From contig NC_055992.1 in the NCBI RefSeq assembly GCF_018446385.1, positions 98,660,947 through 98,724,946 of the forward strand: a stretch of 64,000 nucleotides of DNA, in the 5' to 3' direction. The translations under genes and the position numbers were made by a program. The notes beneath the pieces are model-generated. The model saw nothing but the letters and a program-made list of their open reading frames with translations. It did not search any database and was not told the DNA's origin. The DNA comes from Zingiber officinale. Lineage: Eukaryota; Streptophyta; Magnoliopsida; Zingiberales; Zingiberaceae. How positions within the stretch are numbered: the first letter of the stretch is position 1; every line of letters starts with the position of its first letter. Positions 47,299-59,646 of the stretch are shown one piece after another.

Positions 47299-48200
47299 TT
47301 GATGTCGTCTATGGGACGTGTACCTGAACGGAGATATTAAGATGGATAATACTAAATGACTTGCTGTCATCACCATGACATAACAAGATCTTGACCTACT
47401 AGTAGCAGCCAAAGTATAAGAAGTAATATAGAAGCAACTGATGGTACACCCTTCACCCTTAGAAGTACCCATAGTATCCACCGAGGGGCTTCAAGAGGTC
47501 AATCAGAGGCCAAATCTACTACAATCGATGGAGTTCCCTTGGGTTTGATTTGGCTTCCTGTAGAAGTATCTATGAGGCATGAGCCCCTACCCCCCTCTTC
47601 AGGGAAACAACCTAGCTACTGCAGCTTGAAGGGTCCCTCGAGTACTCCTTTCTCTCAAGGTATCCTCGAAAACTAACTACCCTGTCACTTTCAACCACTT
47701 CAAATTGAAGAGTACATTGGGTCAGGCGACCTGGAGGATTGTCTAAGCAAGTTTGAAAATGTAACTTTGTTGCATCAATACGTTGATGGCATTAAGTGCC
47801 AAGTGTTCTTGATGACACTTTTGGTCTTGGTACAAAGATGATTCAATCGACATCTGATTTCTGTATCACTTTGTTAGCAGCCGAAGATACTACAAAATCC
47901 CCCTTAACTTGTTCGCCCTTAAACAAAAGCTGAGGGAGCCTTTAAAGGAGTACATTCGACGATACAATCGGGTGGCTCTGGACATCTTATCGGCCACCTT
48001 GGAGATCTAGTAAGCACTTTCTCTCAAGGGTTGATAGAGGGGGAATTCTTTCGATCCCTAGTCAAAAAGCCCCTGACTAACTTTGACAATCTATTGGGTT
48101 GGTCAGTTAAATATGTAAATGCAGAGGAAGCTAAATCGGCAAGAAGTCCACTCTTCGACCCTCGTAATCACCCACTCTTTGACCTTGACAATTGAGGAAA
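47299..48200 (+). pseudogene. Tat-type Ty3 gag, decayed
   Basis: After the primer-site remnant, gag homology appears in broken frames: DLEDCLSKFENVTLLHQYVD then GIKCQVFLMTL (47728-47822), FALKQKLREPLKEYIRRYNR then VALDILSATLEI (about 47920-48008), and remnants of the following helix. This follows the retrotransposon gag order seen in Tat elements (…DHL-FEN…HQY-DG-KC…FLTTL… then FALKQ…LRDYI-RFN). No protease, RT or integrase follows. Confidence 0.75.
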
Positions 48201-48207
48201 GAAGTCC

Positions 48208-48485
48208 ATGCTCCATCGGCAAATGTCTGTTTCTGTGCCCAAACTCTCTCGACTCAGATATAGTCTGAATCTAAAACAAAGATATCTCATGGACCACGAA
48301 TCTCCATCAGCAAATGACCATTTTCAGGCCCAAACTTCCTCCAACTCAGACATAGTCGGGATCAAGAATAAAGATATCCTGGTCACGAACCATGGACCTC
48401 CATCGATAAGTGCCCATTTTTGACACAAATTTCCTCGATTCAGATATAGTGGGGTCAAGAATAAAGATATCTAGTCACGGACCAC
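48208..48485. repeat. Three tandem copies of a ~93-bp repeat
   Basis: Copies begin near 48213, 48306 and 48401, each running ccatcggcaaatg … cccaaact … ctcagatatagt … aagatatc … ggaccac. The open frame over the first two copies is a repeat translation. It lies at the 3' end of the Tat gag remnant. Confidence 0.8.
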
Positions 48486-48769
48486 TCCTGTAGGATTTCG
48501 ATATTTGATAATGCATCTTAGTATGGTCAGTTTGACTAAGGGTAGATCCAAACGGGACTTGATGTTTGGAAGAGAAAAGTCTAGTCAGGACTAGATGACT
48601 AGCAAGGATAAGTTCTAACCAAAGGATAGGCAGGTGAAAAGTCTACTGAGTGACTAGTCTTAACTGGAAGTTAGGCAAGGGGAAGTCCTGGTGAGTGAAG
48701 TCAGACCTTAGTGAGTGACACTAGGTATGAAAGTCTTGGTGAGTAAAGTCAGGCCCTAGTGAGTGAAAC
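48486..48769 (+). repeat. LTR fragment related to Element E but in opposite orientation
   Basis: TGTAGGATTTCGATATTTGA and what follows matches the reverse complement of the Element E LTR end (50218 leftwards): shared stretches include tttgataat, gtttgacnaaggg, gaagag-aaagtctagtcag and actagatgactag. It breaks at 48769, where Element E begins. Confidence 0.75.
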
Positions 48770-50218
48770 TGTAGAATCGGTGCGGTCGAGAGAGGGGGTG
48801 AATCTTGACTTGTCGTTTTCTTTTTTATTTTGTCCGTTCTCTCTATCAAAGTCGTTAGTAGCAGTGGAATATAAAATAAAGTATGAAAAAAATAATACTC
48901 ACGGGATTTACTTGGTTCCCAACCCCCAGGATCAGTACGTCCAAGGCCTACTCACTCAAGCATGAGTCCACTAGTGGTCTCCTTTCCGGATGTGGAGAAA
49001 TCTGTCTTACAGTTTATCAAATACAAGCATAAAAGAATGAAAGTAAATATAGTTTGTAATAAAAGAAATATAAAGAAAAACTTTACCGAGCTGATCTGGA
49101 AGTTTTGAGCGCAGCGCACCCTTCCTAGAGCTTCCTCAGTAGTAAAGCTTCACGTTGTAGCCTTCCTTTTGAGCACACGGAATATGAGTAGTAGAAGAAA
49201 CAATGTCTTGAACGTAGAGCCTTCATCTCCTTTTATAGAGTTGGATCAGATCCTTATCTGGATAAACTCTTATCTAGATAAAGTTATATCTAGATGAAGC
49301 ATATCTGGGTAAAGCAATATATGGATCAAGCATTATCTCTATCCAAATCATCTAACTTATCCTTATCCTCATCCAAATCATAAAGATAAACCAGATCTTT
49401 TACCACATCATCTTCCATATCAATATTTCATAACTCAGCAATTTGGACCAAGCCCAATCGGTCTACCCAATCACTGGTTCGGTCTATTGAACTGGTTTGG
49501 GTCTGGTTCAATCCGAGTCAGGTTCGATTCATTCATTTATGTTTGTCTTCTCTCTAGTTTCCTTCCAGCTCTAGATTCCTGCAAAACAATGATACAAACA
49601 TAAACAAACAACCTAGCCTATATATGTAAGTCTACCTGACCCACTAGGCTTACCTTTTGCTTGGAGGTCCTTCATCCAAGTCTACCACCTAAGGGTCAAT
49701 TCCTTAGGATCAAGCCGCACTCCTGTAAGTTTACCCGACCTACTAGGCTTCATGTTTGGACCGCATCCAAGACTTTACCATTACCTAGGGCTACCTCCTC
49801 CTAGGATTTCTACTGCCTAATTAACTTCACTCACTAGGACTTCCACCACCTAAGGTTACCTCCCCCTAGGATTTTCACTACTTAGCTTTACTCACTAGAG
49901 CCTAGCTTCACTAACTAGGATTTCCACCACCTAAGGTTACCTCGTCCTAGGATTTTCACCACCTAGCTTCACTTACTAGGGCCTAACTTCACTCACTAAG
50001 ACTTCCATCACCTAAGGTTACCTCCCCCTAAAATTTCTACTGTCTAGTTTCACTCACTAAGACTTACCCTTGCCTAAGTTAGGACTTTTTCTAGTCATCT
50101 AGTTCTGACTAGACTTCTCTCTTCTAAACATTAAGTCCTGTTTGGATAAACCCTTGGTCAAACTAACTAGACTTAGGTATATTATCAAACATCAAAACCC
50201 TGGAAGCTGATTGCACCA
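48770..50218 (-). repeat. Element E 3' LTR
   Basis: 1449 bp, ending ..GATTGCACCA (TGGTGCAATC on the minus strand). The inner part holds a ~55-60-bp degenerate tandem motif (cactcactaggacttccaccacctaaggttacctcc) in several copies between about 49800 and 50070. Confidence 0.85.
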
Positions 50219-50394
50219 AGAATCTCTCCCTTTTGATGTTTAAAAATTTTCTTAACTTGGGAGTCAAAATTTTTAACATAAGATCACTCTTCCCCTTTAA
50301 CACACATCAAAAAGACTATCTAAGGTTCCTTGGTTTTGCACTAACAATTTTGAAAAACACTTGAGAAATCTTTATTAAAGCATTTGTTTTCAAA

Positions 50395-51260
50395 TATTAT
50401 TTTGAAAATATCACTTTTGAAAATGTAGTTAAAACTACAATAATTTTTAAAAAGTTTTCAAACATAGTTTTAAAGAATTTTAAAAATTTACTTTGAAAGA
50501 ATTTTGAAAACTATGTTTGATCTTTCAATCAGGACTCTCCCTCAATCTGACACTTTCTTAGGACCTTGTTAACTACAAGGAATACATCCTATGTGCCTTA
50601 GAGATTGATCCAAATTTAAAAAAAAAAACAACTAAAGTATTTTTTAAAATATTTTCTAAATTTTTTTAAGGAAAGTGTTTTTAGAAGTTTTCAAAAGTGT
50701 TTTCAACTAACTTTTCCAAAGAGTTTTCCAAAAAGAAGTTCAAAGAGTTTTCAAAGTAAGTTTTTAAAAATATTTGTCAAAAAATTTCAAAATGAATTTT
50801 CAAATGAGTTTTCAAAGATTTGCAAATTAAATGAATTTTGAAAGAATTTTTAAATTTATATCGATCTTTTTATAAGGTCTTCCCTTATCCTGACATATCC
50901 TTAAGACTCCTTGTTAACTATAAGGAAGACTGCTTATATGTCTAGGGGTTGATCCAAATCAAAAGATCAATTAAAATATATTTTTCAAAACATAAATTTT
51001 CAAAATAAGTTTTCAAAATATTTTCAAGTGTGGTTTTTTAAATATTTTTCAAAAGGAAAACATATCTAGATTATTCAAAGAGTTTTCAAAGGTTTAAAGA
51101 GAATTCTAAAAAAATATTTAAAAAATCTCTAAATTTTTTTAAAGCATTTTCCTAAAAAAGCACCTCCCCCTTAACCTGACACGCCCTGATTATCCTTGTT
51201 AACTACAAGAAAACCTACCTAAGTGTTTAGGGGGTTGGATTCTAGTGTTGATCTTGGGAT
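50395..51260. repeat. Three diverged copies of a ~300-340-bp repeat inside Element E
   Basis: A conserved core of about 80 bp (ctgaca…cttgttaactacaagga…gggttgatccaaat) occurs at about 50537-50617, 50889-50959 and 51168-51235. The cores are separated by A/T-rich tracts full of ttttcaaa. No coding frame; this is the 3' part of the element. Confidence 0.75.
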
Positions 51261-52469
51261 GTGTTAACAACAATCAATATTTTTCAAGTATATAGATTTT
51301 TCAAAATTTATATATAAGTACACCCAATCAAGTATGAAATTCATTAAAACATTATTATGTTAAATCACTATTTTGAAAATAATTTTTAGAAAAATATCTA
51401 TGAATTTTGAAAACTTTTTCAAAGTATTTTCAATTTAATAGTCCTTATCATCTCTCCCATTTTTAGTGTCTCAGCACAATCAATTAGGGTACCCTTATGA
51501 GTTTTGTGAGATGTTTTGTCAATTTTATCTAATTTAAAATTTAAGTTGGAATCTAAAAATTGATTTACACTTGAGTTAAACTAAGATTTGACAGTTAGTT
51601 GGTTAAATATTCATTTCCATAATCGACTTCCAGGCTGTGACAAAGCATGAGATCTTCTTGGGTATTTGAACAACAACCACTTCTAGACAAAGTCTTTTAA
51701 AGAAATTGAATATTTAACTTTCCTCCTTAGAACCCTTGGTCTAACTAATCAAGTATTCATCAATCCTAAATCCTTAATCATTCTAGATTAAGTATGAATA
51801 AATACTAGTATGAATGACATGACATTTATTGATAAATTAATATTTAATAATGCATGTACATGGTAAGTATGCATGCGTCAAACAAATCAAGAAATTTATA
51901 GTTGATTTCTAAGGATAGATCAAATTCTCGATTTGATACATTTCGTATGAACCCACTAATGTGTCAATCCACTTTGACACATTTTAATTATTTTAATTGT
52001 TTCAATGGGTTAGATTTATTAATTAGTTTCATAATTAGTTTTGATTTAAATTTTGAATATATACTTACTAAAATTTGTTGGTTTATCTTGTTGAATTATG
52101 GAAATTAATTTTTAATTTTAATCTTGATTTTATAGTTTTATTATACTGAGTTAATGTATTTAAATTATAATTAAAATTTAAACCTTTATCTTCTAAATTT
52201 TTAAGATTTGTTTTCAAATTTCTAGTTTTAATTTTGAATTACTGTATTTAGATTTATTTTAATTAAAATTTTATCTTCGTTAGTTAAATCATTAGATTAG
52301 TTTTATCTTGATTGTTGAATAATATTTTTTTAATAATTATATCTACACTTTTAAGATTTATTTTCAAATTTATTGTATTTAAATTAGAGTTTATCATTTT
52401 ATTTGAATTTATCAAACTTTTATTTATTTTATTATTATTTTTATTTTTATTTTTGGTTTACTTTGTAAA
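51261..52469. other. Element E interior, A/T-rich, no gene recognised
   Basis: About 1.2 kb between the 300-bp repeats and the Asn-rich region. Short frames only, none resembling a known family. Confidence 0.5.
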
Positions 52470-52472
52470 CAC

Positions 52473-53760
52473 TTAGTAGATTCTATTTCTTAATTTTTTA
52501 TATTTAAATTTATTATTCATTGTTTTATAATTAAATGGTACACAATTATAATTGATTAGGTTCGAATTTTTTACAATTAAATTATAATTATTAATATTTG
52601 AATTTTTATTTCCTAAATTTTTAAGATTTAATTTTGAATTTTTAAGACTTAAATTATTAATTGTTTCATAATTAAAAGGTATTTTATTATAATTAATTAA
52701 ATTTAAAATTTTACCATTAACAATTGAATTAAAATTTGTAGATTTGATTTCTGGATATTTGTGTTTTAATTTGGAATTTTTAAGATTTAAATTTGTAAGA
52801 TTAGAATTTATCTTATATTTTGAATTGGTATATCTAAGATTATCTTGATTATTAATTAATTTAATATTTAATTTTGAATTATTATCTAAGTTTGATTTAT
52901 TCAACTTATGTTTATCTTGTTTAGTTAGAATGTTAATTAAGTTAGAATGAATTATCTTCACCAAATAGATTAAAAATTTTATTAAGATTTTGTGTAATCT
53001 TATCTAGTTCAAGATTAACTTAGTCATTTTCTTGATTAAATATTTCTGATTTTTAAAATATTTTTATTAATTAATTTATATGAATTTGTTAAATTAATTA
53101 AATCTAAATTTTTAGATTTATTAATTAAATTCTCAGAATTAATAATTAAAATTTTAGATTTATTATTTAATTTTTTAGATTTATTAATTAAATTTTTAGA
53201 ATAATTATTAATTAAATTTCTAGAATTAATAATTAAAGTTTTAGAATTATTATTTAAGTTTTCAGAATAATTATTTGAACTTTCAGAATTATTATTTAAA
53301 TCTTTAGAATTAATAATTAAAGTTTCATAATAATTATTTGAATTTCTAGAAGTATTAATTAAATTTTCAGAAGTATTGTTTAAATTTCCATAATTATTGT
53401 TAAATTTCTAGAATTCTTATTTGAACTTTTAGATTCATTATTTGAATTTTTAGATTTATTATTTGAATTTGCAGATTTATTATTTGAATTTTCAGATTTA
53501 TATAATTATTATTTAAATTTCTAGAATTATTATTTAAATTAATTAAGTTTGAATTAGTTAGATTTGTTTTATCCAATTTGAATTTATCTTGTTTAAAAAA
53601 TTTATTAAGATTATGATTAATTTTATCTAGATCTATACTTTCTTGGTTATCTTTATTATTAAGATTTAAATTTTTCATAGAATTTGAATTTTCAAAATTA
53701 ATTAAATTTGAATTTTTATATGAATTTTTAAATGTACTATGACTTAAAAAAAAATCAGAT
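52473..53760 (-). pseudogene. Asn/Lys/Leu-rich repeat region of Element E gag
   Basis: On the minus strand, short 27-nt-like units translate to NNKS/NNSE/NLINKS repeats (for example NSNNKSKNSNNESKSSNK, about 53480-53410). Open pieces are 53678-53400 (MKNLNLNNKDNQESIDLDKI) and 52964-52473 (MVKIIHSNLINILTKQDKHK). The frame shifts between them, around 53516 and elsewhere, so the present copy is broken. Nothing outside retroelements comes to mind with this composition. The region lies downstream of the zinc knuckles on the minus strand and is probably a spacer or coiled part of a gag-like protein. Confidence 0.55.
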
Positions 53761-53789
53761 TTACATAAAATATAAAATTACTATCCTTT

Positions 53790-53998
53790 TACACAGTTTT
53801 CTTTGTTGGGCAACGGTTCTTATAGTGTCCGAACTCCTGGCACTTGAAACATTAGATGTGGTCCTTAGTCCTCCGAACTCTTAGCAATAGTTCCTCCTTT
53901 GTTGTTGGTGGTGCCGTTCAATTTTTACGAGTATGACACTTATTTTTATAGTGCTCTCTCTCCCTACACTCAAAGCATATAATATGTAATTTTAAATT
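53790..53998 (-). pseudogene. Two CCHC zinc knuckles of Element E gag
   Basis: Reading the minus strand: CFECREREHYKNKCHTRK (about 53980-53930), then after a stop and linker CFKCQEFGHYKNRCPTKK (about 53855-53800). Both follow Cx2Cx4Hx4C, the RNA-binding knuckle of gag nucleocapsid. No capsid domain is recognisable before them. A TAG/TGA interrupts the linker, so the copy is not translatable as one chain. Confidence 0.8.
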
Positions 53999-54102
53999 TA
54001 ACATTAAGTAAAATTACCTTTTTACCTGTCTCCCCCTTAATTCATGGTCTGCTTGCTCCGTCGGTGGTTAGTCCAATCAGAGCCTCCGGTTTTGATACCA
54101 AT

Positions 54103-55291
54103 TGTAGGATCGGTGCGGTCGAGAGAAGGGGGTGAATCTCAACTTGTCACTTTCTTTTCGATTTCGTCCGTTCTTTCTATCAAAGTCGTTAGTAGCAGCG
54201 GAATATAAAATAAAGTACGGGAAAAATAATACTCGCAGGATTTACTTGGTTCCCAACCCCCAGGGTCAGTATGTCCAAGGCCTACGCACTTAAGCGTGAG
54301 TCCACTAGTGGTCTCCTTTCCAAAAACTTTCCAGAGGCAGAGAAATCCGTCTTACAATTTATCAAATACAAGCATAAAAGAATGAAAGTAAATACAGTTT
54401 GTAATAAAAGAAATACAAACAAAAACTTTGCCGAGTCGATCCAGAAGCGCAGCGCACCCTTCCTAGTGCTTCCATGGTAGTAAAGCTTCACGTTGTAGCC
54501 TTCCTTTTAAGCACACGGAATATGAGTAGTAAAAGAAGCAATGTCTTGAACGTAGAGCCTTCATCTCCTTTTATAGAGTTGGATCATATCCTTATCTGGA
54601 TCAACTCTTATCTAGATGAAGTTATGTCTAGATGAAGCATATCTGGATAAAGTAATATATGGATCAAGCCTTATCTCTATCCAAATCATCTAACTTATCC
54701 TTATTCTCATCCAAATCATAAAGATAAACCAGATCTTTTACCACATCATCTTCCATATCAATATTTCCAACTTAGCAATTTGGACCAAGCCCAATCGGTC
54801 TACCAAATCGCTGGTTCGATCTATTGAACCGATTTGGGTTTGGTTCGATCCGAGTCAGGTCCGGTTCATTCATTTATGTTTGTCTTCTCTCTATTTTACT
54901 TCCAGCTCCAGATTCCTGCAAAACAATGATACAAGCATAAACAGACAACCTAGCCTATATATGTAAGTCTACCGACCCACTAGACTTACCTTTTGCTTGG
55001 AGGCCCGTCATCCAAGTCTACCACCTAAGGGTCAATCCCTTAGGATCAAGCCGCACTCCTGTAAGTCTACCCGACCTACTAGGCTTCATGCTTGGACAGC
55101 ATCCAAGACCTTACCATTACCTAAGGCTATCTCCTCCTAGGATTTCCACTGTCTAACTTCACTCAATAGGACTTCCACCACCTATGTTTACCTCCCCCTA
55201 GGATTTTCACCACCTAGCTTCACTCACTAGGGCTTAGCTTCACTAACTAGGACTTCCACCACCTAAGGTTACCTCCCCCTAGGATTTTCAC
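54103..55291 (-). repeat. Element E 5' LTR, truncated
   Basis: Matches the left LTR from its TGTAG start to the tandem motif region. It has a 13-bp insertion-like difference near 54322 and is cut at 55291 (…ggattttcac) by TGTCACGCCCC of Element F. Confidence 0.85.
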
Positions 55292-56645
55292 TGTCACGCC
55301 CCGGGGGAGTCTCTGTCCGAAGAAATTTCGGCAGCACCTCCCTTGTACGACTGACAATCTGAATCATTTCTACATGCACAATATACCTCAGCCACAGACG
55401 GCTGGAATATACACACAACCACACAGTTTATATGCAGCCTACTAGGCTGATACAAAAAAAAAACACAACCACGCAGTTATATGTGGATCTAACAGCCCAC
55501 TCGGCTGTACCAAACCAAACACAGCGGAATATAATAGAAAATCAAATACAAACCAAAATACAAGATTGCTAGCCGGCTAGGCTTACACAACCAACAAACA
55601 ATACAAAATACCACGTAACAACAACAATACTCCAGAAAATAAAATCGGAGCACAAAGCTAAATACACTGACACATAAAACAAATAAAACATATAGGGAAA
55701 CTGTAAGTCTTCTGATGTGACGTGGGAACTGGCAGGTAGGACACTCTAAGCGACTCCATAAATAACCTGGTACCTGAAAAAGATAGTGTCCATGGGGATG
55801 AGTTCAACAACTCAGCAGATACCAGTTGACATGTATAGTAAGATATAACAGACAGTAATAACTATGGAGTACAGTCTCCTGGACAAAAGTTGGGAATGCA
55901 CAATAGAATAGGCTGAAGAGAACTGTACTCACCAGGGTCTCCTATCAGAATAGTCAGGTTGTCAGACCGAGAGTATCATAAATCCTGTATGCATGTCAAA
56001 CATATGCATCCATCCAAATACAGCATATAAATGCAACAAACACAATCAGTATATGCATCAATGCATATGATGCCAATGACATGGTCACCCTTGACGCCAG
56101 TCAGCCATCTCACACACAATGGTGAGACCGAGTGGGTAGGGCTGTGACAACCGTGCACTCTGACGTCACTGCTCCTGATGAGTGACCGAGTGGACGGGAT
56201 GCTGTCGGAGTACACCTATCCTCCTACCCCAAATCATAAGTGGGGGAGCACAATGCTCTCATCTCCCGGTACACGATGACAGGAAGGGATCTCAGTGTGC
56301 TACCACGCTGCAGTACACTACCTATGAGCGTCCCAGCGGAGCACCACCGAGCAAACTGACGTGCTACCACGCTGCGTCACGCTACCCATGAGCGGACCAA
56401 CGGAGCACCGACAGTGATGAAACTAGCGATGTGCTCAATAATAATGGAGCAGACTATCGCGCAGTATGTAATCATGCGAATGATGCATGACACTAAGCAT
56501 GGAAATATCCTGAGCCAATCCACATATATATATATATAAAATGTGTACCCTAGTATCAATAAGTCATATATGAAGATCTAAGGTACACAAGACAAGTATG
56601 GTATAAATAAAAACCTGGGTCCTGAACATAATGAGGCATGATATG
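55292..56645 (-). mobile_element. Element F: chromovirus-type LTR fragment, inverted
   Basis: Starts TGTCACGCCCCGGGGGAGTC. Read on the minus strand its end (…ccagccgtctgtggctgagg … agactcccccggggcgtgaca) matches the end of the Element G LTR around 59180-59250 (ccagccgcctgtggctgag … ggggagactctgcc). It is therefore the 3' portion of a related LTR lying in opposite orientation, cut at 56645 where Element G begins. The interior 56100-56420 has a duplicated segment (gtgctaccacgctgc…acgctacc…gagcg…cggagcaccg). No protein coding. Confidence 0.75.
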
Positions 56646-59395
56646 TGTAACGACCCAATTTTTCTCATTTCAAGTTCTAAAGGGCCATAAAAGTATTTGG
56701 AAATGCCTTTAAAATATTATAGAGATTTTTAGGAATTTTTAGAGTATTTTTACATAATTTTTGGAGGTCGTTTAGTATTTTTACAAAACCAAAGAAGTTT
56801 AAGCAAAAAGCGTTGGAGAAGGGGTTCGAACCCGCGACCTCGGGTCGGACCAAACCAAGCCAAACCGGCTTGACCAGCTGGGATAAGAGATTTATGTTAA
56901 TCTCAAATAGAGTTAAATAAGGTTATAGTATAGTTGAGTTATATCCGATTACTTATAAAAGGGAAATAAGTTTTGGGATTTTAGAAAACCTAAACATTTT
57001 CTCTCCTCCCTCGCGACGGCGTCTCCTCTCCTCGGGCGAAAATCGCAGCTCAAACCTAGGCGATTCCGGCGACCGGCGAGCTCTCTCCTCCACGGATTCT
57101 TCACGAAGCCGAACTTCTCTCGTCAAGGGGAGCGCGCGGGCACAAGAAGAAGTCAAAAGTTTCAAGCTTTGGAACCCTAGACCTTCCTCTCCTTCGGTTG
57201 TAAGTCCAAGAACCGGCGGTAAGTACTACTCACCTGCGGTAGGAGTTGCTCCGGGCTTCGATTTGATTTCTTTGCTTCCGGTTTTCATAGTGCCGAGTAG
57301 AACTTTATGCTAGGGTTTTCCTTCCTTGCTCTGTTTGTCAAGCCGAACCGTTATACCTAATTGCAGTAGAGTTTTGAGTTTTGGGAATGGACATGCTCCA
57401 ATTGCAGCAGACCGAACATCCCTTGTTTGAGGTCTTGGTTCTCCTTGTGTTTGAATCTGCCGTGAGTTCTATGTGGAAAGAATTGGGGGACTTTGGCTTT
57501 TGGGTATTCTGCCGTGAGCTTCACAGGGAAATCAAGGTTTCGTTTAGGTTAGTTGAGCATGTAGTATGATTCTAGTGCCAAGTAGAATTGTATGCATTCT
57601 ATCCTTAATTATTGCTAGGGATTTTGGCTCGGTTGATTCCTTGCTGCCCTGTTTAGGATCATACCGAACAGATCATTATAGTTATCCCATGTCGCTGCCA
57701 TGAGTTCGCTTAAGGATGCATTGTCTTGGCTTGCTGTTGAATGCTTTGAGTTGTATGTTGTACATGAATTTCCTTGCTTTAAGGTCATGTTGTACATAGT
57801 TAAAGTAGCATGTTACCTTATTTTGTATAGCATGTTTAAAGGCCTTAAAGGTAGCATCCTTTGTCTATTTTACAACATGCTTGAGAAGCCCTAAAGTAGT
57901 ATTCTTTGTCTATGCTTTATAACATGATTAGAATCCCTAAAGTAGCATTTTTGCCCTATTTTACAGCATGTTTAGGAAGTCCAAAATTAGCTTCCTTTTT
58001 GCTCTATTTTGTAGCATGATTAGCAAGTTTGAATTAGCTTTCTTTTGCTTTATTTATAGCATGATTAGAATCATTCCATACTTGATTTTACAGCATGTTT
58101 AGAAGTACTAAAACAGCATCCTTTGCCATGTTTTCACCGTATGATTCAAAGGCTTTAAATTGCTTTCTTTAGTTAGCTTGTAGCATGATCAGTAAGCTTT
58201 AAGTTATTTGTTTTATTCTGTTATATAGCATGGTTAGTTGAGTATACACCTATACTTATTAAGTATATCTAAAGGACTCCCACAATCTTTAATAAAAGAT
58301 AATAAGGAAGATAAAAGAATAAGAAAGATAACAAGTAAGTCAAGCAAGAGGCTAGTACCCGACATCCAAGAGCTTGTCGTTAAACAAATCCAGGTGACCA
58401 TTTCCGAGGTCTTGGCCCTGGTAGACCGAGGTCTGCTCTTTTAGGATTGGTGGCTCGCAACCCCAATCTATTAGGGAACGCGCATGAGTTGGTACTAGGC
58501 CTGGGCCCCAGAAAAGAAAACCAAAGAAAAGAAAAGTTAAGAAAGAAAGAAAGAAGAAGAAAGTAAAGGATAGAAATTAAAAGATTAATTTCTAACACAA
58601 GGATACAAGAAATGAAATAAGTTCCAAGCTTAGAATAAATAAGAATGGTTAGTTTTCTTTGATTCTAAGTTTACATTGTTAGTTCTCGTTATTCTGCTTG
58701 ATACTGAGTATGATTTGTATTCTGTTCATTTTCTGTATACCATGAGCACATGCAGATAGCTTTATTATTATTTCAGTTTCAGCACTTATGCATTTTATTT
58801 ATGCATTTCGAGTTTTGTGAGATAGATTAGTACTTACTAAGCGTTTTCGCTTATAGATACTTTTTCTTTTTCCTCCTACTGCAGATAAAGGAAAAGCTAA
58901 GATATGAAGGGAGGCGACAGGGTGGTGGTGATGATGGATGTGTGTGGTGGCTGAACTATGGAGGGATCCAGAGGGGACTAGCAAGATTTATTCATTTAGA
59001 GTTTATGTCTAGTTCATTTTCCTTATTTCCATTATGAAACCATGAGTTTATGCTTGATTTTGAAGTGCATTGTAGTTTGTTATGCTTTGTTCTGAGAGTT
59101 TTGAGTTTAATTCTTATTGCTAGTTTAGTTTTTGATTAGAATATGATTTATTAATGCGTGGTTGTGAAGAAAATATATGTTCCAGCCGCCTGTGGCTGAG
59201 TATAGATTGTTTGTATTATGGATTTGGTCACCGGTACAGGGGAGACTCTGCCAAAATTTTTCGGTAGGAATTCCTCTGAACCGTGATAAAATCTACCTGA
59301 CTCTAATTATAGAGTCAGTGCCACTAGGAGTGAAGTTATAGTTAGGTAACAACCTCCCTTAGAGAGTAGTGGTAAGAAAGGGGGGGGTTGCTACA
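56646..59395 (+). repeat. Element G 5' LTR (2750 bp)
   Basis: TG…CA ends. Only one copy is in view. The first kilobase has a G/C-rich part whose short minus-strand frames are not credible genes. 57815-58245 is a degenerate tandem repeat (own entry). Confidence 0.88.
57815..58245. repeat. Degenerate ~55-60-bp tandem repeat in the Element G LTR
   Basis: About eight units, each with (t/a)agcatg(a/t)ttag(a/c)a followed by a ctttnnnnttagc-like spacer. It lies upstream of the likely transcription start, so it is probably in U3. Confidence 0.7.
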
Positions 59396-59646
59396 GTTGG
59401 TATCAGAGCACTGTTCCATTCTCCAGCATCACACACACATCAGCATCATCCTTGCCGTCTCTAAGTAAGAAAGTATTTAAAATTCCTTTCTTATTTCTGC
59501 TTTCCTTATTTTTACTGCAGTATAGAGTACTTTCCTTTTTAGTACTAAAGTAAGATAGAAGATTTAGTTTCCCTTTTATTTATTCATATTTAAGTATGAT
59601 TAGAAGGGTTAAAGTAAGATATCAAGCCTTTACCTTTCATAATTAG

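Larger units (their letters stand above)
48770..55291 (-). mobile_element. Element E: non-autonomous LTR retrotransposon with zinc-knuckle gag (TR-GAG-like)
   Basis: LTRs 48770-50218 and 54103-55291 (right copy truncated by Element F). Both begin TGTAG(A/G)ATCGGTGCGGTCGAG. The minus-strand primer site TGGTATCAAAACCGG lies two bases from the right LTR, and a purine-rich GGGAGAGATTCT adjoins the left LTR, so it reads right to left. The ~3.9-kb interior encodes zinc knuckles and an Asn-rich repeat region but no protease, integrase or RT, so it must depend on enzymes of another element. Confidence 0.88.

Noticed and set aside
56815..56860. ggttcgaacccgcgacc, similar to a tRNA T-arm
   Set aside because: No acceptor stem, anticodon arm or D-arm can be built around it; it is in a chromovirus LTR.
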